Part shown: piece after piece, positions 1 through 6,841 of the stretch
Layout of the letters: every line of letters begins with the position of its first letter
How positions within the stretch are numbered: position 1 is the first letter of the stretch
From: Actinomycetota bacterium
GTDB lineage: Bacteria; Actinomycetota; Humimicrobiia; Humimicrobiales; Humimicrobiaceae
NCBI GenBank assembly: GCA_023379515.1
Contig: JAMCQQ010000422.1
Location: forward strand, 1-12,228
DNA length: 12,228 nucleotides
Direction: 5' to 3'
Notes under the pieces: model-generated
The model's input: the letters and a program-made list of their open reading frames with translations, nothing else
What the model was told of the DNA's origin: nothing
Databases searched by the model: none
Made by a program: the position numbers and the translations under genes

Positions 1-894
1 TGCAGGAAGCCCTTCGGGAATTGATGCAACAGCAAGTGCCACGGCAACCAGGAACATTTCAGAAAAGGGATTGCCTTTTAAAATGCCGGATGCAAATACT
101 ACGGCGCTTACCGCAAGGCAGATAATTCCAATTTTTTTACCCACGCTTTTAAGCTCCCTCTGCAGTGGTGTCTGTTCCTCTTTGCTCTGTACAAGGGTTG
201 CTATTTTACCTATTTCAGTATTTTTACCAGTGCCAACAATAAGTGCCCTGCATCTGCCTTTTACGATTGTTGTGCCGCTGAAAAGCATATTCTTCCTGTC
301 TCCGAGCGGTATTCCTGCTTTGTCTATATTTTCAACGGATTTTTCAACTGAAAGAGATTCTCCTGTTAATATGGATTCATTTACCTCAAGATTTACCTCA
401 CTTATGATCCTGCAGTCTGCAGGTATAAGATCACCGCTGGTCAGTTTTAAAAGGTCACCAGGCACTAAAAGTTTTGAATTTATTTGTTCTTCTATGCCGT
501 CTCTAATCACCAGAGCCGTAGGGGCGGCAAGCTCTTTTAATGCCTGTAAAGCCTTTTCTGCGCGGAATTCCTGTATAAATCCCATGACAGAATTTATAAT
601 CAGAATTACGAGTATTACAATGGCATCTGTAGCTTCCTTAATAATAATTCCTGAAATAAAAGCTGCTGCAATCAATATCCATATCATGAAATCATTAAAC
701 TGGGAAATAAATATTTTAAAAGGACTGCGCCCCTTTTTTTCTTCAAGTTCATTAAAACCAGATGTTTTTAATCTTTCTCCAGCTTCATTAACGCCAAGAC
801 CATTGATTGTATCTGCCTGCAGCAGCGATTCTATATCTTTTATCTCTTTTGTATACCAGGCTATGCTATTTAGTTCATCTGTCATTATCTTCAT
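1..894 (-). CDS. P2-type cation-transporting ATPase, N-terminal part (runs off left edge)
   Basis: This is a membrane ion pump of the P-type ATPase superfamily, most like the SERCA/PMCA (Ca2+) P2 group. My translation gives 298 residues with no stop up to the window edge. A cation-ATPase N-terminal domain spans about residues 8-75. Two membrane helices follow (about 65-84 and 89-108). The actuator domain carries the dephosphorylation motif TGES at 177-180. A third helix lies near 252-272, and PEGLPA at 293-298 is the start of the M4 ion-binding segment. The phosphorylated Asp (DKTGT) and the nucleotide-binding domain lie outside the window. ATG at 894 is preferred because AAGGA lies 6 bases upstream; a second in-frame ATG is at 885. 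Only 34 bases separate it from the acyltransferase upstream, so the two are probably co-transcribed. The family call is firm. The transported ion is inferred, since PEGL-type M4 motifs are also found in Na+ and Mn2+ pumps. Confidence 0.93.
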   Translation of the reverse strand, partial: MKIMTDELNSIAWYTKEIKDIESLLQADTINGLGVNEAGERLKTSGFNELEEKKGRSPFKIFISQFNDFMIWILIAAAFISGIIIKEATDAIVILVILIINSVMGFIQEFRAEKALQALKELAAPTALVIRDGIEEQINSKLLVPGDLLKLTSGDLIPADCRIISEVNLEVNESILTGESLSVEKSVENIDKAGIPLGDRKNMLFSGTTIVKGRCRALIVGTGKNTEIGKIATLVQSKEEQTPLQRELKSVGKKIGIICLAVSAVVFASGILKGNPFSEMFLVAVALAVASIPEGLPA

Positions 895-928
895 TTATGA
901 TCCTTATTGATTTAACCTTTGTTATAAT

Positions 929-1783
929 TTATGCCCATATATCATGGAACATTTCCCACTGGTCAATATGTTCTTTGATATATTTCTGTAGGACATTTGC
1001 CATTTTAGCAGTATTTTTATCTATAAGCTCCTTTTTTTCACCTTCAGTTTCCAGCTCCAGAGGTTGTCCTATTTCAAGAAAATGATCATATTTGCTTTTT
1101 CTGTAAATAAAACTTGGAATTAACGCTGCACCTGATTTCATTGCTATTTCAACTGGTCCCGAGGGAATATATGCCCTTTTTCCAAAAAAATCATGTATGC
1201 GTGCCGTTCCCCGCGAATCCCAGTCCGTGGGGATAGCAATAACTTCGTTATTTTTCAATATACGAAAGACATCCAAGAGACTTTTATTTACATATAATAT
1301 TCTTACCCCCTTTGCCAGGCGTCTGGATTCAAAGAATTTGTTGGTTGGTTCATAAGGTCTGTGAAGTCCTGTGGCCCACATTTTGTAGCCTTCAACTGCC
1401 AGCCTGCAAGCTCCCCATTCTATATTATCGATATGAGCTGAAAATATGACAGCACCCTTTCCTTTTTCCAGTGCCTTATCTAAGTTTTCCAGGCCCTTAA
1501 CCTCTATTCTTTGTTTTAATTTTTCCTTTGATACACGTGTATGCTTAAGAAAATCGGCCACTGTCAGAAACCAGTTAATATATATTTTCCTCGTCATCAA
1601 AGTAACATCTTTGTCATTTTTATCAAGATTAAGTACATTTGCAACATTAGCCTTAAGGGCATCAACATTGATATTTAAATTGAATAAAAATCTTGCAGAA
1701 ACAGAAGCAATAAAATATGTAAATGGGTATGGAGTTGCAAATGCCAAGAATTCCACAAATTTATATCCTAAAAAAATAAGCAT
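929..1783 (-). CDS. LpxL/HtrB-like lysophospholipid acyltransferase
   Basis: The 284-residue protein belongs to the lipid A biosynthesis acyltransferase family (LpxL/HtrB; in Actinobacteria the phosphatidylinositol mannoside acyltransferases). Members transfer an acyl chain from acyl-ACP or acyl-CoA to a membrane glycolipid at the inner face of the cytoplasmic membrane. An N-terminal hydrophobic stretch (about 3-35) should anchor it. The HX4E catalytic motif is visible as H117 to E122 (AHIDNIEW). The downstream family block, with a Pro-Thr-Asp near 185-187, a Phe-Phe-Gly at 199-201 and the SGPVEIAMKSGAALIP stretch, matches the conserved substrate-pocket region. Length is close to the usual 290-310. 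The ATG at 1783 has a G-rich GGGGG about 8 bases upstream. Whether the acceptor is lipid A, PIM or another glycolipid cannot be told here, and no Kdo or PIM genes are nearby. It probably heads an operon with the cation ATPase. Confidence 0.88.
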   Translation of the reverse strand: MLIFLGYKFVEFLAFATPYPFTYFIASVSARFLFNLNINVDALKANVANVLNLDKNDKDVTLMTRKIYINWFLTVADFLKHTRVSKEKLKQRIEVKGLENLDKALEKGKGAVIFSAHIDNIEWGACRLAVEGYKMWATGLHRPYEPTNKFFESRRLAKGVRILYVNKSLLDVFRILKNNEVIAIPTDWDSRGTARIHDFFGKRAYIPSGPVEIAMKSGAALIPSFIYRKSKYDHFLEIGQPLELETEGEKKELIDKNTAKMANVLQKYIKEHIDQWEMFHDIWA

Positions 1784-1845
1784 AAATTGCCCCCATCATA
1801 AAAATATTAACTTATGCAAGAAAGTAATAAAAAATTGTTGAATTA

Positions 1846-1873
1846 CTTAGTATAATAACCTTAGTATAATAAT
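1846..1873. repeat. two tandem copies of a 14-bp AT-rich unit
   Basis: CTTAGTATAATAAC (1846-1859) is followed directly by CTTAGTATAATAAT (1860-1873), matching at 13 of 14 positions. Each unit contains TATAAT on the plus strand, so either could act as a -10 element, but no -35 hexamer stands at normal spacing. The pair abuts the left arm of the 56-bp inverted repeat, which begins at 1875. Confidence 0.75.
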
Positions 1874-2027
1874 ATTAGATTTTAAACTTAATGGAAGTCT
1901 TATTATCTTCCACAAACCTAGGTTATCAGCTAAAAATTATTCAAAAGACTTAAAAGAAATCCTGGATTATGTTCCAAACGGCAGCCTTGTAATTTCAGTT
2001 TACCTAAGAGTTGATAGCTCCAAGATC
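1851..2027 (+). other. in-frame 5' extension of the eRF1-like gene without a start codon
   Basis: The reading frame of the eRF1-like gene stays open upstream of the TTG at 2028, back to a TAG at 1848-1850, with no ATG, GTG or TTG on the way. From about 1932 the translation (KNYSKDLKEILDYVPNG, then SLVISVYLRVDSSK) looks like the real N-terminal start of this family, where an SVYL-type first beta strand is typical. Before 1931 the frame runs through the inverted copy of the gene's own interior, so those residues are not expected to be native. The true start and its upstream signals therefore appear to have been replaced at about 1930. Confidence 0.7.
1875..1930. repeat. left arm of a perfect 56-bp inverted repeat
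   Basis: Positions 1875-1930 are the exact reverse complement of 2208-2263, 56 of 56 bases by my alignment, separated by 277 bases. The right arm is ordinary coding sequence of the eRF1-like gene, so this arm is the copy. Beyond the inner end similarity continues imperfectly: AATAATTT occurs on the minus strand at 1934-1941 and on the plus strand at 2198-2205, which looks like microhomology at a template switch. Confidence 0.95.
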
Positions 2028-3077
2028 TTGCGTCAGGATTATATCACCGGATTGAATTCCATGATAACTGAAGCTAAAAGCAATATTGACAGCAATACAA
2101 ATATTGATAAGGTACAGAAAAGAAATTTATCTGATTTACTTGAAAAGATAAAGAGATATATTAATGATATCTTCCTGCCTGAATCTGCTAAGACAGTAAT
2201 AATTTATGCTGATAACCTAGGTTTGTGGAAGATAATAAGACTTCCATTAAGTTTAAAATCTAAAATAATAATAGATCCCAAACCTCATACTCAGAACCTG
2301 AGAACATTGCTGAAAAATTATAAGGTTTATGGAGTTTTACTTCTTGATAAGGAAAAAGCTCAGATCTATTCTTTTTATATGGGGGAGATAAATGAATATC
2401 TTGCTGCATTTATCAGTGAAGTTCCGCCAAAAGTAAATTATAAGAGACAGCTTGCTGATAAGGAAAAGAAATTATTGGGCAGAATCGAAGAAAAGCTGCA
2501 TCAATTCTTTAAGATTATAAATGAGAGGACTTTCGAGCTTTTTAAAGACAGAAGATTTGATAGTCTTATCCTGGCAGGAAGAAAAGAAATAATCCCGCAG
2601 TTTGAAAATTATCTGCACAGTTACCTGCAGCAAATTCATATAGGAAACATTTATGCAGAACCTAACTCACCACTGAGCGATATTAAGGAAAAGGCAAATA
2701 AGGTTATTATTGAATATGAAACTGCAATTAAAAATGTAATTATCGATAAGCTGATAGATGAATATTTTCCTGGTGGAATGGGTGTACTTGGAATCAAAGC
2801 AACAATAAATGCTCTTAACCTTGAGCAGACTAAAACCATCATTTATGATATCAATTTCAAACATGATGGGTATGTTTGCAATTCATGTAACTATTTAACA
2901 GTAGAACACGAAGAGACATGTCCTTATTGTGATTCAAAGCTAACATATTACAGCGACATTGTTGATGAAATCATAGAAGATGCTTTAAAACAGGGATGCG
3001 AAGTTGTTGATACCGAAAATAATGAAAGGCTCCTAAAAGCCGGAAGTATTGGTGCCGTGCTTCGCTATAAGTTTTAG
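2028..3077 (+). CDS. bacterial eRF1-like (baeRF-type) protein with zinc ribbon, 5' end disrupted
   Basis: The protein resembles the bacterial archaeo-eukaryotic release factor (baeRF) families, relatives of eRF1, Pelota and Vms1 thought to act on ribosomes or tRNA; their exact role in bacteria is unsettled. From the TTG at 2028 it has 349 residues, but coding similarity starts about 32 codons earlier (near 1932), giving some 381 residues. The middle part has the family's charged block ADKEKKLLGRIEEKL (143-157) and the LILAGRKEII strand (180-189). An L7Ae-like C-terminal domain holds a zinc ribbon with Cys 284, 287, 298 and 301 (CX2C, X10, CX2C), and ends in AGSIGAVLRYKF, like the terminal strand of eRF1/Pelota/Vms1. 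I see no GGQ, so peptidyl-tRNA hydrolysis by the classical mechanism is doubtful. The TTG is the only standard start codon available and is probably not native. The gene converges on the DUF4015 gene with 13 bases between them. Confidence 0.8.
   Translation: MRQDYITGLNSMITEAKSNIDSNTNIDKVQKRNLSDLLEKIKRYINDIFLPESAKTVIIYADNLGLWKIIRLPLSLKSKIIIDPKPHTQNLRTLLKNYKVYGVLLLDKEKAQIYSFYMGEINEYLAAFISEVPPKVNYKRQLADKEKKLLGRIEEKLHQFFKIINERTFELFKDRRFDSLILAGRKEIIPQFENYLHSYLQQIHIGNIYAEPNSPLSDIKEKANKVIIEYETAIKNVIIDKLIDEYFPGGMGVLGIKATINALNLEQTKTIIYDINFKHDGYVCNSCNYLTVEHEETCPYCDSKLTYYSDIVDEIIEDALKQGCEVVDTENNERLLKAGSIGAVLRYKF
2208..2263. repeat. right arm of the 56-bp inverted repeat (inside the eRF1-like gene)
   Basis: This segment encodes about residues 61-79 of the eRF1-like protein (ADNLGLWKIIRLPLSLKSK region) and is the presumed source of the inverted copy at 1875-1930. 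It shows nothing unusual as coding sequence. Confidence 0.95.
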
Positions 3078-3090
3078 CATTTATCTTATC

Positions 3091-4236
3091 TCAGTTAGTC
3101 TCAACTGTATCATTTGATATCCTTGAAATCAGGGCTTTTTCTACAGTGCTGTATTTGTTTGCTGCATTCCAGAATAGAAATCCTTTAATTTGGAGATCTT
3201 CGGCAGCTTTTATCTGAGCAAGAATTTCCTTATCTGTGTACTTCAAATCATAACTGAATGCCTGTACAAAGGGAATAATTTTGCAGCCTGTATCTCCTAT
3301 CCTTTCAAGGCCTTTTTCGAGAGTAAATTTTACCACTTCATATGGATGGGCTTCTGCATCCTGAAAGCCAAGAAAATGAATATTATAATGGGAAGGGTAA
3401 GCCATAGGGTATATATAATCAAGCTGTGGTGCCATCTCTTCTATCAGCTGCCCTATACCCTGATCATTTTCGGTAATAAAAACCAATCCGAAAACATCTG
3501 CAGAAATTTTGATATTATAAGATTTAGTCTCTTCCTGAACTTTTTTTAGGAAGTTCTTAATGGCCCAGACTTTGTCGTTTTCATTAATATTATATGGATA
3601 TTCCGCATTTGCTATATTACCCCTGGAGGGAGCTCTGACATAATCAAATTGAACTTCATCAACTCCTCTTGATGCAAGATCTTTTATAGTGCTGATGTAA
3701 TAATCCCATGCCTCCTCGTTGTAAATATCCACCCAGGTGGATCCTTCCAGGCTTATGGGATTACCCGTATTTTTATTAAGTATTGCAAAATCAGTTCTTG
3801 CCCTAGGGAGGACATTGTCTTTAAAAGCTACAAATCGTGCTATGCTGTAGATATCTTTTTTCTCAAATTCGTCCAAAATTTCATCAATGTCATAATAGCT
3901 TTTGACCGCCCCTGTTTTCAGAACTTCAGGTATTGTGCAGTTATAATCTATGTACCCGTTATCATCCTTTACATCAAATACTATACTATTTAGCTCGGTC
4001 TTATCTATTAATTCATAAATCTGCTGCCTTTTTTTCTTATTTCCGATACTGCTATAACCGGTAAGATAAACCGCTTTTTGTGTGCCGGGGGTAATTTTTT
4101 GTTCTTCAAATACAAAAGGAACAATAAATATATAGCTTTTAGCGAATAAGTAATCTAACGGGAAAATTAAAATAACAAAGGCAAGAAAAGCTATTAAAGA
4201 ACCGGATATAATTGGTCTGTTTTTTTTGTGCTTCAA
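3091..4236 (-). CDS. membrane-anchored DUF4015 putative glycoside hydrolase
   Basis: The 381-residue protein matches the DUF4015 family, predicted TIM-barrel glycoside-hydrolase-like proteins. No substrate is established for the family; the extracellular location suggests a polysaccharide or cell-wall glycan. A basic start (KHKK) is followed by one hydrophobic segment (about 10-30), which could be a signal anchor. The barrel begins with AVYLTGYSS (55-63). Further family-like motifs are SIVFDVKDDNG (84-94), the strand EVQFDYVR (194-201), ISADVFG (244-250), YIYPMAYPSHY (274-284) and GFLFWNAAN (352-360). Acidic residues in these strands, such as D198 and D247, are candidate catalytic residues. 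The start is TTG at 4236: no ATG or GTG lies nearby in frame and the membrane segment begins directly after it. A weak minus-strand promoter (TTGATA 4303-4298, TATGAT 4282-4277, 15-base spacing) is possible. It is transcribed divergently from the toxin-antitoxin module. Confidence 0.85.
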   Translation of the reverse strand: MKHKKNRPIISGSLIAFLAFVILIFPLDYLFAKSYIFIVPFVFEEQKITPGTQKAVYLTGYSSIGNKKKRQQIYELIDKTELNSIVFDVKDDNGYIDYNCTIPEVLKTGAVKSYYDIDEILDEFEKKDIYSIARFVAFKDNVLPRARTDFAILNKNTGNPISLEGSTWVDIYNEEAWDYYISTIKDLASRGVDEVQFDYVRAPSRGNIANAEYPYNINENDKVWAIKNFLKKVQEETKSYNIKISADVFGLVFITENDQGIGQLIEEMAPQLDYIYPMAYPSHYNIHFLGFQDAEAHPYEVVKFTLEKGLERIGDTGCKIIPFVQAFSYDLKYTDKEILAQIKAAEDLQIKGFLFWNAANKYSTVEKALISRISNDTVETN

Positions 4237-4399
4237 TATTATAATTAATAAACTTTTTTTATTCGCTTCTCAAGTAATCATATTGCTGTTTTTTATTTAT
4301 CAAGTTACAAAAAAATCCTGCAATATAGATAAATAATTTAAGGATATTATAACCGAAAAAAACCTGTTTCCGAAATAAAATATTTACATAATTTTAAAA

Positions 4400-4428
4400 T
4401 TAATATAGAATATGTGTGCACATATAAT
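4400..4428 (+). promoter_or_regulatory. promoter with overlapping palindrome for the toxin-antitoxin operon
   Basis: A -35-like TTAATA (4400-4405) and a perfect -10 TATAAT (4423-4428) are 17 bases apart, placing the transcription start about 16 bases before the antitoxin ATG. The palindrome ATATGTG-TG-CACATAT (4410-4425) fills the spacer and enters the -10. AT-rich flanks on either side (4391-4406 and 4422-4437) are roughly complementary too. RHH antitoxins commonly repress their own operon by binding such sites, so this is a likely operator. That is inference from position and symmetry. Confidence 0.5.
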
Positions 4429-4450
4429 TTTAAAAATATAGCAAAAAAAA

Positions 4451-4699
4451 ATGAAACGAATAAATTTTGAACTTAGTGACGATTTATATAATAAAGCAAA
4501 GAAAATTGCCATACAAAACTCAACCAATGTTTCTTTTGTTATAAGAGAGGCATTGACTGTTTTTGAAACTAAAAAAAACATTCAAGCAAAAAAGAATGAC
4601 CCCTTTTTTACTTTAACAGAAATTATTTCTGAAGGACCTGAAGATTTGTCACTAAATCATGACAAATATATTTATGATAATGAAGAATTTAAAAAATAA
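4451..4699 (+). CDS. ribbon-helix-helix antitoxin (CopG/Arc-like)
   Basis: This 82-residue protein has the ribbon-helix-helix architecture: a beta strand at 2-8 (KRINFEL), helix A at about 9-21 (DDLYNKAKKIAIQ) and helix B at about 26-39 (NVSFVIREALTVFE), with the turn at STNVS. Such proteins dimerise through the strand and bind operator DNA. The acidic tail, ending DKYIYDNEEFKK (71-82), is the likely toxin-neutralising segment. Its position just ahead of a PIN-domain gene supports the antitoxin role. No good Shine-Dalgarno precedes the ATG, and the predicted leader is only about 16 bases. The last three codons (Phe-Lys-Lys) and the stop lie inside the first copy of a tandem duplication, which has pushed the intact toxin start to 140 bases after the stop codon. 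Confidence 0.82.
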   Translation: MKRINFELSDDLYNKAKKIAIQNSTNVSFVIREALTVFETKKNIQAKKNDPFFTLTEIISEGPEDLSLNHDKYIYDNEEFKK

Positions 4700-4931
4700 T
4701 TTTTAAGTTAAGATTCAAGTAATGGAAAAATTGTTTATAGATACAAGCGCATTTTTTGCAATTATTAATGCCCGTGATCTTAACCATGATATCGCATTGA
4801 AATTTTTTAAAAAATAATTTTTAAGTTAAGATTCAAGTAATGGAAAAATTGTTTATAGATACAAGCGCATTTTTTGCAATTATTAATGCCCGTGATCTTA
4901 ACCATGATATCGCATTGAAATTTTTTAAAAA
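4688..4931. repeat. 118-bp tandem duplication across antitoxin end and toxin start
   Basis: Positions 4688-4813 are repeated exactly at 4806-4931: 126 matching bases with a 118-base period, the copies overlapping by 8 bases (TTTAAAAA). Short direct repeats of that kind are typical seams of slippage or template switching. Each copy holds the antitoxin's last codons, the intergenic gap and the first 30 toxin codons. Since 118 is not a multiple of three and a stop follows at once, the first copy cannot read through into the second. Confidence 0.95.
4722..4817 (+). pseudogene. duplicated 5' fragment of the PIN toxin gene
   Basis: The ATG at 4722, 22 bases after the antitoxin stop, opens a 31-codon frame. 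Its first 30 residues match the intact toxin (MEKLFIDTSAFF start, including the first catalytic Asp at residue 7). It then ends after one more Lys at TAA 4815-4817, the duplication seam. It carries only one of the four expected PIN acidic residues and cannot be an active nuclease. It occupies what was presumably the original toxin start, and a ribosome translating it would terminate 22 bases before the intact start. Confidence 0.75.
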
Positions 4932-5262
4932 TGATATAGATAATTTTAAAGTTTTCTCAAGCGATTTCATAATTTCTGAAACTTTAACATTAATTAGAAG
5001 AAAGATGGGAAGTTCAATTGCATTTAGCTGGGGTGAAAAAATCCTTCAAAGCAATTTTTTAAAGATACTTTACTCAGGCGAAAACATTTTCTTTGATAGC
5101 TGGAAAACGTTTATAAAATACGAAGACCGGGATTTCAGTTTTGTTGATTGTACAAGCTTTATACATATGAAAGAAAATGAAATAAGACAATGTTTCTGTT
5201 TTGACACATATTTCTCCATCTATGGCTATAATAGCCTTCCAGGCGAAATTAAATATTTATAA
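4840..5262 (+). CDS. PIN-domain ribonuclease toxin (VapC-like)
   Basis: The 140-residue protein has a PIN domain, a Mg2+-dependent ribonuclease fold; VapC-type toxins usually cut tRNA or rRNA. The four expected acidic metal ligands are visible: D7 (LFIDTSAFF), E47 (ISETLTLIRR), D103 (SFVDCTSF) and D122 (CFDTYFS), so the active site looks complete. Length is typical (130-145). It pairs with the RHH antitoxin upstream. The start is in the second copy of the tandem duplication, which carries its own copy of the original upstream gap, so translation could start here as it did before the duplication. Any translational coupling to the antitoxin is lost. No strong Shine-Dalgarno is present. Its stop overlaps the 3' end of the convergent epimerase gene by 6 bases. 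The RNA target cannot be predicted. Confidence 0.85.
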   Translation: MEKLFIDTSAFFAIINARDLNHDIALKFFKNDIDNFKVFSSDFIISETLTLIRRKMGSSIAFSWGEKILQSNFLKILYSGENIFFDSWKTFIKYEDRDFSFVDCTSFIHMKENEIRQCFCFDTYFSIYGYNSLPGEIKYL

Positions 5263-6294
5263 AAAGTTATTTTCCTTGTACCATTTCACTGTTTCTCTCA
5301 ATCCGTCTTCCAACTTTATTGTGGGCCCGTAGCCTATCTCAAACTTTGATTTTGCAATACTAAAAGACATATTGGAAATAAATCCGTTTATCATCTCTTT
5401 TGACATTCTTGGACTGCCGCCGAAAAATCTGACTTTCAGTTCAAACAATGTTGCAAAGAAACGCGCAAGAGAAACAGACAAATACCTTTTTGGTGCATTG
5501 ACACCAAGTATTTTAGCTATGAGTTCAATAAATTCATGCATGGAATATGATTTATCATCACCAATTATATATATTTCGCCAGGTTTTCTATTTTTTGATA
5601 CTAATATCAAGCCGTTTACAGCATCCTCTACATTAAACATATGTATAAGGTTTTTCCCATCACCAATATACATCCACTGTCCATTTTTTACCGCAAAAAA
5701 TATCATCAACGCAGGTGTTACTCCCTGCATATAGTTGATATCTTCTTTTATTAAGGGTATGCCATAAACACCGGGGAAACGCACAACAGCAAGTTTTATT
5801 TTATCTCCATATGACAGTGCGATCTTTTCGCTTTCTGTCTTTGCCTTGGAATATATAATATTGCTTGGATTGTAAGGATATGTTTCGTCTGCTGGCCCAT
5901 TCTTAATATCACCCATCACAGCGCATGTACTTACATGGATAAAGTTTTTTAAGTGTCCCTGCTCCACACAGATATCAAGCAGATTTTTCGTACCTTCAAC
6001 ATTTATTTTATAGCATATTTCTTCAAGCATACCAACTCTTCCGCCGCCACCCAGATGAAATATAGTATCTGTATCTTTTAGTGCTTCTTTGAGAGATTCT
6101 TTGTCAAGCAGATCACCATATGCCAACTCAGCATCCAAACTATTTAGAAAATCTATTGCAGTTCTAGAGCTTGACTTTCTTACAAGACATTTTATTTTCT
6201 CTCCTTCTTCCATTAATTTTTTAGCAAGATGCAGCCCAATAAAACCTGTTGCTCCGGTTATTAAAATTTTATCTGTTGTTATAGTTTTATTCAT
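5257..6294 (-). CDS. NAD(P)-dependent epimerase/dehydratase (extended SDR)
   Basis: This 345-residue cytosolic enzyme belongs to the extended short-chain dehydrogenase/reductases (NAD-dependent epimerase/dehydratase or 3-beta-HSD-like). The cofactor motif GATGFIG (14-20) is at the N-terminus. D61 (YGDLLD) and the HLGGGG loop (80-85) fit the adenine- and nicotinamide-binding regions. The active-site Ser/Thr is in VSTCAVMG (121-128) and the catalytic YXXXK pair is Y148 and K152 (YSKAK). The variable C-terminal half, which binds the substrate, suggests a nucleotide sugar or a hydrophobic ketone or alcohol without identifying which. It lies 58 bases downstream of the MarR gene on the same strand, so it may be in that regulon. 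It converges with the PIN toxin gene, overlapping by 6 bases. The start is ATG 6294, which puts the dinucleotide-binding fold close to the N-terminus as expected; its ribosome-binding site is weak. Confidence 0.87.
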   Translation of the reverse strand: MNKTITTDKILITGATGFIGLHLAKKLMEEGEKIKCLVRKSSSRTAIDFLNSLDAELAYGDLLDKESLKEALKDTDTIFHLGGGGRVGMLEEICYKINVEGTKNLLDICVEQGHLKNFIHVSTCAVMGDIKNGPADETYPYNPSNIIYSKAKTESEKIALSYGDKIKLAVVRFPGVYGIPLIKEDINYMQGVTPALMIFFAVKNGQWMYIGDGKNLIHMFNVEDAVNGLILVSKNRKPGEIYIIGDDKSYSMHEFIELIAKILGVNAPKRYLSVSLARFFATLFELKVRFFGGSPRMSKEMINGFISNMSFSIAKSKFEIGYGPTIKLEDGLRETVKWYKENNFL

Positions 6295-6352
6295 ATTTGT
6301 TATCTTAGTAATGGATATAATAAATAATCTTAAAAATAAACTACCTTTATCC

Positions 6353-6802
6353 TCAATGAGATCCTCTGTCCTGTATTTTTACTGCTATTTTTTCAAGGGC
6401 CTTTATAAAACATTCTTGCTCTTCCAGTGTGAGCAGCACCATCATATCTGAAAACATTTCTTTCTTTTGATTCTGGTATTTTATATTGATTTTTTTTCCT
6501 TTTTCAGTAAGTACAACCCTGACGGCTCGCCTGTCTCCGCCGTTTCTTTCTCTTTTAACTAAATTTTTCTCAATCAGGCGATCGACAATACTTGTAGCTG
6601 TGCTTGTTCCAATGTTCAAATTTTTTGCGATGAGATTCATCATAATCTTCTCATACCTGGAAATCACTTCTATTGTAAGAAGTTCGGGTTTGCTTATACC
6701 TGTTTCTGCACCGAAAGATTCCATTGATGCAAATACTTTACTTATTTTATCAAAAGCACTTAGTATACGATCTGTATTATCTTGTCTTACTGTTTGATTC
6801 AT
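6353..6802 (-). CDS. MarR-family transcriptional regulator
   Basis: The 149-residue protein has the MarR winged helix-turn-helix layout. A dimerisation helix lies at about 8-30, a helix at 38-50 leads into the DNA-binding domain, the recognition helix is about 66-79 (TSTATSIVDRLIEK), and the wing carries the conserved D90-R91-R92 (GGDRRAVRVVLTEKG, where MarR proteins have DRR). A C-terminal helix completes the dimer interface. Such proteins repress transcription and release DNA on binding small phenolic or lipophilic ligands or on thiol oxidation. The only Cys in the protein is C131, so redox sensing is possible but unsupported. The start is ATG 6802, 46 bases downstream of the -10 of the promoter, whose palindrome is a plausible autoregulatory operator. 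The downstream epimerase gene is the most likely co-regulated target. Confidence 0.9.
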   Translation of the reverse strand: MNQTVRQDNTDRILSAFDKISKVFASMESFGAETGISKPELLTIEVISRYEKIMMNLIAKNLNIGTSTATSIVDRLIEKNLVKRERNGGDRRAVRVVLTEKGKKINIKYQNQKKEMFSDMMVLLTLEEQECFIKALEKIAVKIQDRGSH

Positions 6803-6841
6803 TTGAATATTGATGTTACTTCTATTATTTAATATTTAATA

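Noticed and set aside
71..910. A 279-codon plus-strand open frame at the left end
   Set aside because: It lies opposite the cation ATPase, whose minus-strand translation shows TGES and PEGLPA motifs. The plus-strand product has no recognisable features and is a shadow frame.
1846..1873. Tandem TATAAT-bearing units as a double promoter for the eRF1-like gene
   Set aside because: No -35 hexamer at 15-19 bases upstream of either unit, and the region next to it is rearranged, so the call is not supportable.
3078..3090. Possible bidirectional terminator between the converging eRF1-like and DUF4015 genes
   Set aside because: Only 13 bases separate the stops and they hold no hairpin.
4688..4931. 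CRISPR-like or satellite repeat array
   Set aside because: There are just two copies of a 118-bp unit with no spacers, and the unit is gene sequence. It is a simple tandem duplication.
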